DNA from: Sporobacter termitidis DSM 10068
Lineage (GTDB): Bacteria; Bacillota; Clostridia; Oscillospirales; Oscillospiraceae
NCBI RefSeq assembly: GCF_900130065.1
Contig: NZ_FQXV01000003.1
Coordinates: forward strand, 186,001 to 250,000
Direction of reading: 5' to 3'
Length of the DNA: 64,000 bases
The notes under the pieces are model-generated. The model ran no database searches, was not told where the DNA came from, and saw only the letters and a list, made by a program, of their open reading frames with translations. Of this stretch, positions 51,884-60,555 are shown piece by piece (the stretch's first letter is position 1; each line of letters starts with the position of its first letter). The translations under genes were made by a program, and so were the position numbers.

Positions 51884-53476
51884 CTATTCGGCACCCTGGT
51901 TCAGGCCCATTTTTTCGGCGCGGAACAGGCGGGGGTCCATCAGCTTCAGGCCGGGGCTCACGATGGGCGCAAACTCCATTTTGCCGATAATGTCCTTTTG
52001 AAGGTCCACGCCCGGCGCGATCTCTGTTAAAACGAGCCCGTCCTTTGTCAGCAGAAACACCGCGCGCTCGGTGATGTACATGATCTCCTGCCCGTCCTTG
52101 ACGGCGTATTCGCCGGAAAAGGTGATCTGCTGGACCTGCCTGACGAACTTGACGCCGCTGTCCTTATGGATCTTAAGGCCGCCGTCCGCCAGCGCGATAT
52201 CGCACTCGCCGGCAGTAAAATTCCCCATGAAGATGACCTTTTTCGTGTTCTGGGAGATATCGATGAATCCACCGGGGCCGTTGGAGCGGCCGGCGAACTT
52301 TGAGGTATTGACGTTGCCCTTTTCATCGATTTCGGCAAGGCCCAGAAACGTCATATCCAGCATGCCGCCGTTGATCATATCGATCATGTCCGTCTGGGTG
52401 AAAATCGCCTCGGGGTTTGCCGTCCCGGGGAAGGACTGCCCCTCCTGGACGACGCCGCCCATGGCGCCGGCCTCGACGGACATCGTCATGCCCCTGCCCA
52501 GCCCTTCCTCGGCGGCCACGCTGCCGATGCCGGCGGGCATCCCGACGCCGAGATTGATAATGATCCCCGGCTTCAGCTCCATGGCGGCGCGGCGGGTGAT
52601 GACCTTGCGCACGCTCATCGCCAGCGGCTCCACGGCCGCATCCAGCGTCCTGATATTGCCCGTCAGCTCGGGGCGGTATTTGGGCGTAAATATATTCTGC
52701 CGCTGATTGCCCGGGTTTTGCGCCTTGACCACAAAATCGACGAGCTTGCCGTGAATCCGCACGCTTTTGGGATGAAGGGTCCCCCGCCGGACGATCTCTC
52801 CTACCTGGGCGATCACGACGCCGCCGTTGTTGTGGGTGGCGACGGCGGCCTCCAGCTCGGGGCCGAGCACCGCCTCGTGCTCCATGGAGAGATTGCCGTC
52901 CTCGTCGGCATAGGTGGCGCGGATAAAGCAGGCGTTTGGCTTGAAGGCCTTATAAAACAGATATTCCTCTCCGTCGATCCTGAGGAGCTCGACGGGCGCC
53001 GCCATCTGCCTGGCTTTCTCGTTGACGGCGCAGCCCTCGTGCCTCGGGTCGCAGTACGTCCCCAAGCCGACCTTTGTAATGAGGCCCGGCCGGCCGCCGG
53101 CCGCCGTACGGAAAAGATTCATCACCACGCCCATCGGATAGATGATGCCGGCAATTTTGTTGCCGCCCACCGCCTTGGAGATCGCCCGGGCGTCATTGAG
53201 GAGGCCCGCCTTGACCGCGCCGATCAGCCCTTCCGCCCGGAGCCTGTTCAGGCCGATGTTCAGCCCCTTCAGCGGCTCTGCCTTTTCCGTCTTGTCTCCG
53301 GGAGTGATGCCGCAGATCGTGGTGAGGTTTTTGGGATGTCCGGTGGCTTCATATCGCGCGGCCAGGCCCTCCAGGAGCTCCTCGGGGCTGGAATATGTGC
53401 TGAAACCTCCTACAATCAGCTCCATGTTGTCCTGAACATGGCTGACGGCTTCTTCAAGCGTGACGAATTTGGGCAT
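51884..53476 (-). CDS. Acyl-CoA:acetate/propionate-type CoA-transferase (family I)
   Basis: Fused alpha-beta family I CoA-transferase, 530 aa, that moves CoA between carboxylates. The catalytic Glu lies in SVEAGAMGG (residue 335), preceded by LGVGMPAGIGSVAAEEG; the alpha-half P-loop-like GGFSTYSSPEELLEGL is near the N-terminus. The layout matches propionate CoA-transferase/YdiF-like enzymes. ATG at 53476 follows GAGGAG. The substrate pair is not determined; it could activate acids made or taken up by the neighbouring reductases. Confidence 0.92.
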   Translation of the reverse strand: MPKFVTLEEAVSHVQDNMELIVGGFSTYSSPEELLEGLAARYEATGHPKNLTTICGITPGDKTEKAEPLKGLNIGLNRLRAEGLIGAVKAGLLNDARAISKAVGGNKIAGIIYPMGVVMNLFRTAAGGRPGLITKVGLGTYCDPRHEGCAVNEKARQMAAPVELLRIDGEEYLFYKAFKPNACFIRATYADEDGNLSMEHEAVLGPELEAAVATHNNGGVVIAQVGEIVRRGTLHPKSVRIHGKLVDFVVKAQNPGNQRQNIFTPKYRPELTGNIRTLDAAVEPLAMSVRKVITRRAAMELKPGIIINLGVGMPAGIGSVAAEEGLGRGMTMSVEAGAMGGVVQEGQSFPGTANPEAIFTQTDMIDMINGGMLDMTFLGLAEIDEKGNVNTSKFAGRSNGPGGFIDISQNTKKVIFMGNFTAGECDIALADGGLKIHKDSGVKFVRQVQQITFSGEYAVKDGQEIMYITERAVFLLTKDGLVLTEIAPGVDLQKDIIGKMEFAPIVSPGLKLMDPRLFRAEKMGLNQGAE

Positions 53477-53644
53477 ATGCTGTCTCCTCTGTATGAATTA
53501 AGTGCCTTCAGAAATTCAAGGTGCATATCACCGGTAATACGGTTTAGTCCGGAATCGGACAATTGTATTATAAGTTATAAAAATGCTTTTTCCCACAATG
53601 TATTCCCTATCACGTTATAAAGTTTTCGTATACAATGACAAAAA

Positions 53645-53678
53645 AATGCAAAAATGGGCTGCCCACAGGAGCAGCCCG
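53645..53678 (-). terminator. Intrinsic terminator of the flavoprotein gene at 53703
   Basis: GGGCTGC/GCAGCCC hairpin followed on the minus strand by ATTTTTGCATTTTTTT. The remaining 170 bases to the CoA-transferase gene are AT-rich and include a minus-strand TATAAT. Confidence 0.75.
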
Positions 53679-53702
53679 GGAGAAACGCAGAAAGGATTGG
53701 CT

Positions 53703-55295
53703 TTATTTTGCCGGCAGCCCGGCGCTGTCGGCTTCGATGCCTTCCGTGACGGCCAGGCCCCAGGTCAGGGCCCGGCCAAAGCTGTTGCCGTTTAAGAGCA
53801 GCGGATAATCCACCCCGTAGAAGCCGCCCGCCGCGTTGCCGACGGCGTACAGGCCGGGGATGGGCTCGTGGTCCGGGTCCAAAACGCGCATACTCGTATC
53901 GGTCAGCGCGCCGCCGAAGACGTCCAAAAGCGCCGGGCCCCACTTGAGCGCGTAAAACGGCGGCTTCACAATGCTGGTTAAAAGCTCGCTCCGCTTGCCG
54001 AAATCCACGTCGTCGCCCATTTCATAAAGCGCGTTATACCGTGCCACCGCGGCCTTCAGATTTTCGGCGGGGACGCCCATCTTTTCCGCCAGCTCCTCCA
54101 GCGTGTCTGCCTTCCACGCGCACTTCCCCTTCCGCACCATCTGCTCGATGGTCTCGCCAAGGCCGCAGTCCGGCGACCATTTATCGCCCCAGTTGGCGAT
54201 ATTCAGAGGCGTGACGGCCTGGCCTCCGGTGATCTCAAACCGCGCGCCGAAGTCCTCCAGCCACTTGGCGTCCATCACGGTAAAGGCATAGTCGCCGCCG
54301 GGCTGGCTGAGCACGCGGATGGATTTGGCCTGTGTCCAGGTGTCCTCGTTCATAAAGCGCCGACCTCTGGCGTTGACAAACAGGAAGTAAAAAGAGAAAT
54401 ACGAAGCGTCGTCGTCCTTCCGGCCGTGCAGGGACAGCGCCCAGCCAGGATCGTCGAAAGCCGCGCCGGCCCAATACGCCATTTTGTGCCCGTCGCCGGT
54501 GTTGTTGCCCTTCGGCCAATACCTGGCGATGGTCGGCTTTAGGGCCAGGGGGCAGAACGCCGCCAGCATTTCGGGGTCCCCCTCGATATCGCCCGTGGCG
54601 ATGATGACGCCCTTTTTGCCCGCGTACCGCCGGTATTTGCCGTCCGCCTCGCTTTTGGCAATGAAGGAGACGACACGGCCGTTTTCATCCTTCTCCAGCT
54701 GCTCGGCGCGGACGGGGCGGACGATTTTTCCCCCACCCTCCAAAATCGTACGCTCCAGGATCTCGACGACCAGCATGCCGCCCATCTTATTCTTATATTT
54801 GTCATATCCCGGCTTTTGGAACACGATATGGGTGCCGGGGTACTCGTTGAAGACCGGGCCCTTGTAATAACCGGTGTAGAGCGTGGCGTCCACCGCCTCG
54901 CCGCCCTGCGCCATGAGCCAGTCGAAGGCCTCGCCGCTGCGGTTTAAGTACAGCCATAAAAGCTCTTCGCTGGCGCGGCTGCCGGAAATCATCATCCAGT
55001 CACGGGCGAAACGCTTTTTGTCGATGGTGACGCCCAACCGGCGCATCACGGCGGAATCCAGAACGCCGACGTGGCCGGCGCGGCCCAAAAGCGCCCGGAA
55101 TCTGTCCACGATAACGACACTCAGGCCCCGCTGCACACAGCGGGCGCCGGCGGCAAGGCCGCTGATACCGCCGCCCATAATGACGACGTCGGCTTCCACC
55201 GTTTCCGCGATCTGCCCCTCGGGGACCGGCGCGGGCGGCGTCTCCCAGGACCAGCCCCGCTTTGGAGAAAGGTTACAGTACGATCTCGGTTCCAT
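53703..55295 (-). CDS. FAD-dependent fumarate-reductase-like flavoprotein (2)
   Basis: Flavoprotein of 530 aa, paralogue of the protein at 38254. FAD site ADVVIMGGGISGLAAGARCV (about residues 35-55), KGVIIATGDIEGDPEML, and the C-terminal IPGLYAVGNAAGGFYGVDY. Like its paralogue it has a short N-terminal arm ending in PAPVPEGQIAETV and no signal peptide, haem or FMN-binding domain. ATG at 55295 follows GAGGAG. It is 66 bases downstream of the OYE reductase gene on the same strand, so the two may be co-transcribed. Confidence 0.86.
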   Translation of the reverse strand: MEPRSYCNLSPKRGWSWETPPAPVPEGQIAETVEADVVIMGGGISGLAAGARCVQRGLSVVIVDRFRALLGRAGHVGVLDSAVMRRLGVTIDKKRFARDWMMISGSRASEELLWLYLNRSGEAFDWLMAQGGEAVDATLYTGYYKGPVFNEYPGTHIVFQKPGYDKYKNKMGGMLVVEILERTILEGGGKIVRPVRAEQLEKDENGRVVSFIAKSEADGKYRRYAGKKGVIIATGDIEGDPEMLAAFCPLALKPTIARYWPKGNNTGDGHKMAYWAGAAFDDPGWALSLHGRKDDDASYFSFYFLFVNARGRRFMNEDTWTQAKSIRVLSQPGGDYAFTVMDAKWLEDFGARFEITGGQAVTPLNIANWGDKWSPDCGLGETIEQMVRKGKCAWKADTLEELAEKMGVPAENLKAAVARYNALYEMGDDVDFGKRSELLTSIVKPPFYALKWGPALLDVFGGALTDTSMRVLDPDHEPIPGLYAVGNAAGGFYGVDYPLLLNGNSFGRALTWGLAVTEGIEADSAGLPAK

Positions 55296-55361
55296 ATGTA
55301 TACACTCCTCTGCATAATTTCAGCTTACCGCAATGAGATGTCAAGCCGCGTCCTCTTGTTT

Positions 55362-57356
55362 TCAGATATATCTCGCGGCTTCAAAGGCGGACCAGACCGC
55401 GTCCCGGATATCGCCGGACTCGGCGCAGTCGCCGATGATGATAAAGCTGGTCTCGGGGCAGCAGTGGCAGAATTCCAGGGCCTCCGTCCGGCGGGGCTTC
55501 AGTCCCACGGCCATCAGCACCGTATCGGCCTTGAATTCCTTTTTCTCGCCGGTGTCCACATTCTCAGCCACGACGCTCTTGTCCAGAATCTCCAGGAGCC
55601 TCCAGCCGAGGCGGCGGTCAACGCCGTTATCCTCGGACAGCTGCAGCAGGTCGGCCCCCGCACCGGTCCGCATCAGGTCGACCTCCTTTGCCATTTCGAG
55701 AACGGTCACCTGATGACCTTTCATGCCAAGATTGATGGCGGCCTCGGTGCCCACGGAGGAGCCGCCGATGACGGCCACGTGCTCTCCGCACTCAACAGTC
55801 CCGTTTTCCGCGTCGGGCGCCCAGTGGACATGGGGCTTGTCGGCGCCGGGGAGCTTTGGCAGGATGGGGTCGGCGCCCAGGGCGGCGATAACGGCGTCGT
55901 AATTCTCAGCGCTCAGCTTTTCGGGCGTCGCCGCGGTGTTCAGGAGCACGCGGGCGCCGCAGTTTGCGGCAAACGCCTCCATGTAGTCCAGATAGTCCCG
56001 CAGGTCCTGCTTGAAGGGGGCGGCGACGGCGTCCCGCACGTGGCCGCCGATCCGGCCGCTTTTTTCATAGAGCGTCACGTCGTGGCCGCGCTGCAAAAGC
56101 CACTTTACAGCCTCGACGCCGGCGGGGCCGCCGCCGATGACGGCGACCTTCTTTTTGACGGCGGCCTGCGGCAGCCTGCCCTCCGGGTACTCCTTGAACC
56201 GGCCCCAGATGGCGTTGACGGAGCAGAGCTTGCTGGTATGGGGGCTGGCCATGCGAAAGCAGCGGCAGCGCAGGCAGGGCATATGCTCCCACTCGCGCCC
56301 CTCGGCGTATTTCCGGGGCATATCATAGTCGGCGTGGAGCGCGCGGTTCATGGCCACGATATCCGCCTTGCCGGAGGCGATGATCTCCTCCGCCATGGCC
56401 ACATCCTTGATGGAGCCCACGGTGGCCACGATCAGATCGGGGTACGCCTTTTTCACCTCGGCGGCGAAGTGGACGTTGTACATCCGGTCCATGGTGTAGT
56501 TCTGGAGCATGAAGCGCATCCAGTAAACTTCGCCCCAGACGTCGTGGATGCCGGCGGACACGTGGAGGATATCCACCTTGTCCCTGATGTATTTGATAAA
56601 CTCCAGCGTCTCGGCAAAGTGCATCTGGTCCGGGTGGAACTCCTCGGCGGAAATGCGGTATTCGATGACGAAGTTCTCGCCCACCGCGGCGCGGACGGCA
56701 TCCAGCACCTCGCAGGCAAAGTGGGCACGGTTCTCCAGGGAGCCGCCGTACTCGTCGGTGCGCTTGTTGAAGTAAGCGCTGGCAAACTGGGCGATCAGGT
56801 TGCCGTGGGCACCGTGGACCATGCACATTTTCATGCCGGCCTGCTTGCAGTGCAGGGCGGCCCTGGCGTACTTCTCCACGGTGGCGCGGATATGTTCTTT
56901 TGACATTTCGATCGTCGGGACGGGATCACGGCCTATGCGCTCCGCCCGCATCCGCTCGGCGGGGGTGACAAAGGAGGAGGCGCTATAGGCCGGATGCTTG
57001 ATCGCATCAAAGGCCGTGTCCTTGCCGTTGTGGGTGAGCTCCAGGGAGCCGTGGGCGCCGTAGCTCTCGCACATCTCGGCGAAATATTTCAGCGGCTGGA
57101 CGCAGGCCGGGTCCTGCAGCTGCAGTTGGCGCGGCTCGTCGCAGCTCTCGGCGATATCAATGGTGCAGTTGCCCACATTGCAGATAGCGACACCGCCGCG
57201 GGCGTACTGGCGGAAGTAGCTGACAAAATCGTCCGTAACGAAGCCGTTGTCGTCCGCGGAAAAGAAGCATCCCGGCGGGGCCTGCTCAAGGCGGTTTTTA
57301 AACAGGACGCCGCGGACGGTAAACGGGCTGAAGACGTGCGGATACTTGGAAGACAT
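55362..57356 (-). CDS. NADH:flavin oxidoreductase, OYE/2,4-dienoyl-CoA reductase type (2)
   Basis: Second ene-reductase of the window, 664 aa. OYE barrel with PFTVRGVLFKNRLEQAPPGC, SLELTHNGK, HGAHGNLIAQFASAYFNKR and YGGSLENRAHF; Fe-S cysteines in CLRCRCFRMASPH...CSVNA; FAD/NAD module VAVIGGGPAGVEA and VAVIGGSSVGTEA. ATG at 57356 follows AAAGGATG. Differences from the copy at 11914 are many, so the substrates probably differ. It leads the pair with the flavoprotein at 53703. Confidence 0.91.
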   Translation of the reverse strand: MSSKYPHVFSPFTVRGVLFKNRLEQAPPGCFFSADDNGFVTDDFVSYFRQYARGGVAICNVGNCTIDIAESCDEPRQLQLQDPACVQPLKYFAEMCESYGAHGSLELTHNGKDTAFDAIKHPAYSASSFVTPAERMRAERIGRDPVPTIEMSKEHIRATVEKYARAALHCKQAGMKMCMVHGAHGNLIAQFASAYFNKRTDEYGGSLENRAHFACEVLDAVRAAVGENFVIEYRISAEEFHPDQMHFAETLEFIKYIRDKVDILHVSAGIHDVWGEVYWMRFMLQNYTMDRMYNVHFAAEVKKAYPDLIVATVGSIKDVAMAEEIIASGKADIVAMNRALHADYDMPRKYAEGREWEHMPCLRCRCFRMASPHTSKLCSVNAIWGRFKEYPEGRLPQAAVKKKVAVIGGGPAGVEAVKWLLQRGHDVTLYEKSGRIGGHVRDAVAAPFKQDLRDYLDYMEAFAANCGARVLLNTAATPEKLSAENYDAVIAALGADPILPKLPGADKPHVHWAPDAENGTVECGEHVAVIGGSSVGTEAAINLGMKGHQVTVLEMAKEVDLMRTGAGADLLQLSEDNGVDRRLGWRLLEILDKSVVAENVDTGEKKEFKADTVLMAVGLKPRRTEALEFCHCCPETSFIIIGDCAESGDIRDAVWSAFEAARYI

Positions 57357-57488
57357 TTGATACATCCTTTCCACTTTTTCTGATGATACCAGCATAGCGG
57401 ATACCGGTATCAATTTTGGTTTAACCGGGGGCTTAAAAGCAAAAAAAACCGGAAACCACTTTCACGGTCTCCGGCCGCCCCGCGGCTG

Positions 57489-58490
57489 TCACGCCCGAAG
57501 CTGCGCGGGTATTTCATTTGTGGCCTCCAGCCCCATGCCCTCCAAAAGCTTTTCTATCCCCTGGCGCTTGTCGACGACATAGGCGTCCCCGCCGATATGG
57601 TAGACGTCCGTGCCGGGAGCCGGCTGCGGGGTCTTTCTCGTGATGGATACGCCGAGCAGCTGATTCCCCCCGCCTGCCAGATACCACAGCGGGATGTCGT
57701 CCGTGCCGTTGCCGGCGGCCGGGCAAATCTCGCACTCCTGCAGAACGAGCCGTGCCACCGCCGTCGTCAGCGCCAGCTCCCAGGGCGAACAGCGGTATTT
57801 ATCCATATAAGCCGTGCCGGGGAAGGGCATAAACCGGGATATGCGCAGCTGATAAAGCTTTTTGAACTGCTTGAGAAAAAATAGATGGTCAATTCTTTCC
57901 TTATCGGTCTCCCCCAGCCCGATCAGCATCATCGACCGGCTGGGGACGTCGGCTTCCTCGCAAAATCGGAGAAGCTGGCGGCGCCGTTCCAGATTGTCTC
58001 CCGGCTTGGCGGCCGCGAAAACCCTGGGCGCGTTGCATTCCAGCGAGCTTGTGATGCTGTCGATGCCCAGGTTTTTCAGCTCCAGCACCGTCTCTCTGCG
58101 GAAGGAGGGGCCCAGATTGATTTCCAGCTTCAGCCCCGACCGCGCCTTTATCGTCCGGACGAGCTCCAAAAGAGGCTCGTCGTAGCCCCTGTCCAGATCG
58201 GTCCCGCCGCTGATGTGAAACTGCCGAACACCCAAGCTCTCTATGAGCTCGAGACCATTGAGCAAAACGTCCGTCGGGAACATCCTCTCCGTGTGGAAAG
58301 AACAGTAGGCGCACCGCGGCTTCACGCTGCAGGGAAATAGCCCGCCCGAGCCGGACGACCACCACAAGCGCTTTCCCAGCTTTCTGTCCCTGAGCTCCGA
58401 CGCCTGCGCAAAGAGCTCATACGCGCTGCGCGGATTCCGGGCGTTTTGAAGCACTTCAAGCGCCTGCGTCTTTGTCAAATCCCAATCCAT
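57489..58490 (-). CDS. Radical SAM protein with CX5CX2C cluster motif (HmdB-like)
   Basis: Radical SAM enzyme of 333 aa with BioB/ThiH-like architecture. The cluster site reads PCSVKPRCAYCSF, a CX5CX2C spacing instead of CX3CX2C. That spacing is known from HmdB of FeGP-cofactor synthesis in methanogens, a clue and not proof. Other features: QFHISGGTDLDRGYDEPL, SITSSLECNAPRVF and a BATS-like C-terminal part with RFMPFPGTAYM. ATG at 58490. It lies downstream of a structured RNA and two terminators on the same strand. Confidence 0.8.
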   Translation of the reverse strand: MDWDLTKTQALEVLQNARNPRSAYELFAQASELRDRKLGKRLWWSSGSGGLFPCSVKPRCAYCSFHTERMFPTDVLLNGLELIESLGVRQFHISGGTDLDRGYDEPLLELVRTIKARSGLKLEINLGPSFRRETVLELKNLGIDSITSSLECNAPRVFAAAKPGDNLERRRQLLRFCEEADVPSRSMMLIGLGETDKERIDHLFFLKQFKKLYQLRISRFMPFPGTAYMDKYRCSPWELALTTAVARLVLQECEICPAAGNGTDDIPLWYLAGGGNQLLGVSITRKTPQPAPGTDVYHIGGDAYVVDKRQGIEKLLEGMGLEATNEIPAQLRA

Positions 58491-58570
58491 TTAATTTACC
58501 TCTTCCGTTTTTAGATAACAAGTGTGCGCAGCTGTAAATCCCGGCCGCCCGTACGGCGGACGGGGACGAT

Positions 58571-58609
58571 ATAAAAGGGGTATTTGACGCACAGTCAAAT
58601 ACCCCAAAA
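58571..58609 (-). terminator. Hairpin/terminator before the radical SAM gene
   Basis: GGGGTATTTGAC/GTCAAATACCCC followed by TTTTATA on the minus strand, between the RNA and the radical SAM gene. Confidence 0.8.
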
Positions 58610-58649
58610 TCCCTCAAGCACCGCGGTAATCGCACATGCTTGGAGCGGC

Positions 58650-58682
58650 AAAAAACAGGCACTGGGATAACCCAAGTGCCTG
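58650..58682 (-). terminator. Intrinsic terminator of the structured RNA
   Basis: CAGGCACTTGGG/CCCAGTGCCTG hairpin followed by TTTTTT on the minus strand. Confidence 0.9.
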
Positions 58683-58840
58683 AAATTGATGCAGCGAATT
58701 TGCAGGCCTCTTTCCTGGCAGGATACTATCCTGCGTCATGGGAGGCAACGGCGTTTCCATCGTTACCCTGTGAGTCAAAACTCAGGATCAACCGGCATAG
58801 TTTCCCTTAGCCGGAGAATCTCGAAGCATTTATTAAATTT
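58650..58840 (-). ncRNA. Structured RNA of unassigned class, own promoter and terminator
   Basis: On the minus strand a promoter (58848-58876) precedes about 190 bases with several conserved-looking helices: CCGGC/GCCGG around UAAGGGAAACUAU, CCUGAG..CUCACAGG, GGUAACG/CGUUGCC around AUGGAAACGC, GCAGGAU/AUCCUGC, and GCAGG..CCUGC. A closing stem AUGC/GCAU joins 58830 with 58690. A GC-rich terminator with six T ends it. There is no coding potential. The GGGAAAC, GGAAAC and GCCUCCCA elements recall the Moco riboswitch but I cannot confirm this; a free-standing RNA such as raiA is another option. Confidence 0.75.
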
Positions 58841-58847
58841 ACTTTTA

Positions 58848-58876
58848 GTTTAACAAATATTTTTTATCAATGTCAA
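58848..58876 (-). promoter_or_regulatory. Promoter of the structured RNA
   Basis: TTGACA (58876-58871) and TTAAAC (58853-58848) 17 bp apart on the minus strand. Confidence 0.75.
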
Positions 58877-58886
58877 GACTTAAATT

Positions 58887-59720
58887 CTATGACAGCCAGG
58901 AAAGCTGTAAGGGCTCCCTGTCGACAAGTCTCCTGAATGAATAAACGGGATATCCTACGAGCATCGCCCCGGTGACCGTTTTGCTTTCGGGAAGCTTTAT
59001 CAGCTCAAGGAGCGGCGGGTATCCCGCGGCGGTGCAATATTCAAGCAAGCCGGACCAGCAGGTCCCCAACCCGAGCGACGGCGCCAGGAGCTGCGCGTAT
59101 GTGAGCGCGAAATGCGTATTGTCCCGGCCAAGGGCCGCCATGCTTTTTTCCGCCAGGGCAACGACAAGGCACGGCGCGCCGCGCAGGATCGTGTCCTTTC
59201 CGCTTTCCCTGTACGTCTGAATGGTTTTGGCCGTATTGCGCGACCAGGGGGATCTGCCCAGCGCGCCGTGCTCCAGGTCCGCCTCCGCCCAATCGGCGAT
59301 GACGGCCGAGACGTCCTTCAGAACACCCGGCGCGTCCACGGCAAGATAGGCCACGCCCTGGGAATTGCAGGCCGTGGGCGCAAATCGCGCCACGTCCAGA
59401 AGCCGGCGGATGCTCTCACGCGGGACGCGCTCATCCCGGAAGGTGCGGACGGAACGCCGCGACCGGAGAAAGCGCGCCGCCATTCCGGCGTCCGGCGCCG
59501 GCGATTCTTCCAGCGGTATCTGCTTTTCAAGTGGGGCTCTCCCGTGGTCCAGCGCGCCATTGGGGCAAACGGCAACGCAATGCCCGCAGGCGATGCAATA
59601 ATCGCCGATAACCTCCGGGCCGCACGCGCCCATCGCGAGGCTGCTCCGGCAGACATTGACGCAAAGTCCGCACCGCGTGCATTTTTCCTGATCGACCCGT
59701 ATCAGGCCGCTTTCAGCCAT
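58887..59720 (-). CDS. Ferredoxin-nitroreductase fusion
   Basis: Oxidoreductase of 277 aa. Residues about 1-60 are a two-cluster ferredoxin (CTRCGLCVNVCRSS, CIACGHCVAVCPNGALDHG). The rest is a nitroreductase fold: SRRSVRTFRDERVPRESIRR with FMN arginines, VARFAPTACNSQGVAY, and SLGLGTCWSGLLEY. Such fusions take electrons from ferredoxin to FMN. ATG at 59720 is three bases after the stop of the SnoaL gene, whose last codons carry its GGAGGA site. The two genes form an operon. Confidence 0.9.
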   Translation of the reverse strand: MAESGLIRVDQEKCTRCGLCVNVCRSSLAMGACGPEVIGDYCIACGHCVAVCPNGALDHGRAPLEKQIPLEESPAPDAGMAARFLRSRRSVRTFRDERVPRESIRRLLDVARFAPTACNSQGVAYLAVDAPGVLKDVSAVIADWAEADLEHGALGRSPWSRNTAKTIQTYRESGKDTILRGAPCLVVALAEKSMAALGRDNTHFALTYAQLLAPSLGLGTCWSGLLEYCTAAGYPPLLELIKLPESKTVTGAMLVGYPVYSFRRLVDREPLQLSWLS

Positions 59721-59723
59721 GGC

Positions 59724-60419
59724 TCATTCCTCCGACGGCGTGATATCCAGCGCCTTGATCCTGCCGCCGTCCAGCGCAAAATGAAAGTCAAGCGGAAGCG
59801 GGCTCCCCTCAAAAATCCCCGTCAGCATGGCGGTGACGACGGTTTCGCCGTTTCTGTCCCGCACGCCTTGGATATCCATGTGTACCTTTGCTTCCCTGTT
59901 CGCTTTCAAAATATGCCCGCTGACCGCCTCGGGCCCGCGATATTCCTCGCCCTCGTCCCGCAGCGCGGAATCCGGCGCAAAGCAGGCGGCAAGCAACCGG
60001 CCGTCGTCCACGTCACAGGCGTGGTAAAAGGCGGCGACAGGCCCTGGCAGCGGCACGGCCCTGCTGTTGGATGAAAGCACGATACGCAAAAGGCGCACCC
60101 TGTCCTCCCTGACGATAAAGTGAAAGTCGAGGTACAGCGGGTCCGGCAGGCCGGTTTTATCGTAGTCTCCGTCCGCAACCGCCGTAACGACGGTCTCCTC
60201 TTCGTCCTGCACGGCGTTTGTTATCTCGAGGCGCAGTTGGTCTCCAAAATAGGTTTTATCGCTCCACGCCTTTATTTCAGCCTTTCCGCGATATTCCCGG
60301 CCCGCGTCAATAACGGCGGCGTCATTGTGAAAAGCCGACAGAAACGCAGCGCGGTCCTCCGTATTCGTTGCGGCAAAATGCGCCTCAACGGCTTTCGGCA
60401 GCCGATAGTTCTTGTTCAT
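59724..60419 (-). CDS. Tandem SnoaL/NTF2-like domain protein
   Basis: Cytosolic protein of 231 aa made of two related NTF2-like domains. Domain 1 (about 1-120) contains DAAVIDAGREYRGKAEIKAW and YLDFHFIVREDRV; domain 2 (about 120-231) contains DSALRDEGEEYRGPEAVSGH and PLDFHFALDGGRI. Single-domain SnoaL proteins of about 120 residues are usual, so this is an internal duplication. ATG at 60419 follows GGGAGGA. It heads an operon with the ferredoxin-nitroreductase. The small-molecule ligand is unknown. Confidence 0.82.
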   Translation of the reverse strand: MNKNYRLPKAVEAHFAATNTEDRAAFLSAFHNDAAVIDAGREYRGKAEIKAWSDKTYFGDQLRLEITNAVQDEEETVVTAVADGDYDKTGLPDPLYLDFHFIVREDRVRLLRIVLSSNSRAVPLPGPVAAFYHACDVDDGRLLAACFAPDSALRDEGEEYRGPEAVSGHILKANREAKVHMDIQGVRDRNGETVVTAMLTGIFEGSPLPLDFHFALDGGRIKALDITPSEE

Positions 60420-60477
60420 TACAGTCCTCCCGTGATATTGAAGTATGACAGCTATCATATTCCGATTGTACGGGATA

Positions 60478-60503
60478 TAACCTGACAACGCCGGGTCAGG
60501 TTA
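60478..60503. promoter_or_regulatory. Inverted repeat in divergent region of SnoaL and HyuA-like genes
   Basis: TAACCTGAC-N8-GTCAGGTTA, 9-bp perfect arms, about 60 bases before the SnoaL gene start, with a TACAAT at 60511 facing the HyuA-like gene. Probable shared operator; the regulator is not adjacent. Confidence 0.65.
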
Positions 60504-60555
60504 TGCTTATTACAATAGAAATATGTAAAATCACATGACAGAGAGGAAAGAATAT

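Noticed and set aside
55071-56903. 610-codon plus-strand frame opposite the second OYE reductase and flavoprotein
   Set aside because: Gly/His/Val-rich shadow frame; both minus-strand genes have clear domains.
58770-58800. GGUUGAUCCUG, which resembles the start of archaeal 16S rRNA
   Set aside because: Only about eleven bases match and the surroundings fold as a short RNA; chance similarity.
58650-58840. Assignment of the structured RNA to cobalamin, FMN, lysine, SRP or RNase P RNA
   Set aside because: None of the conserved boxes I know for these classes are present in the right order.
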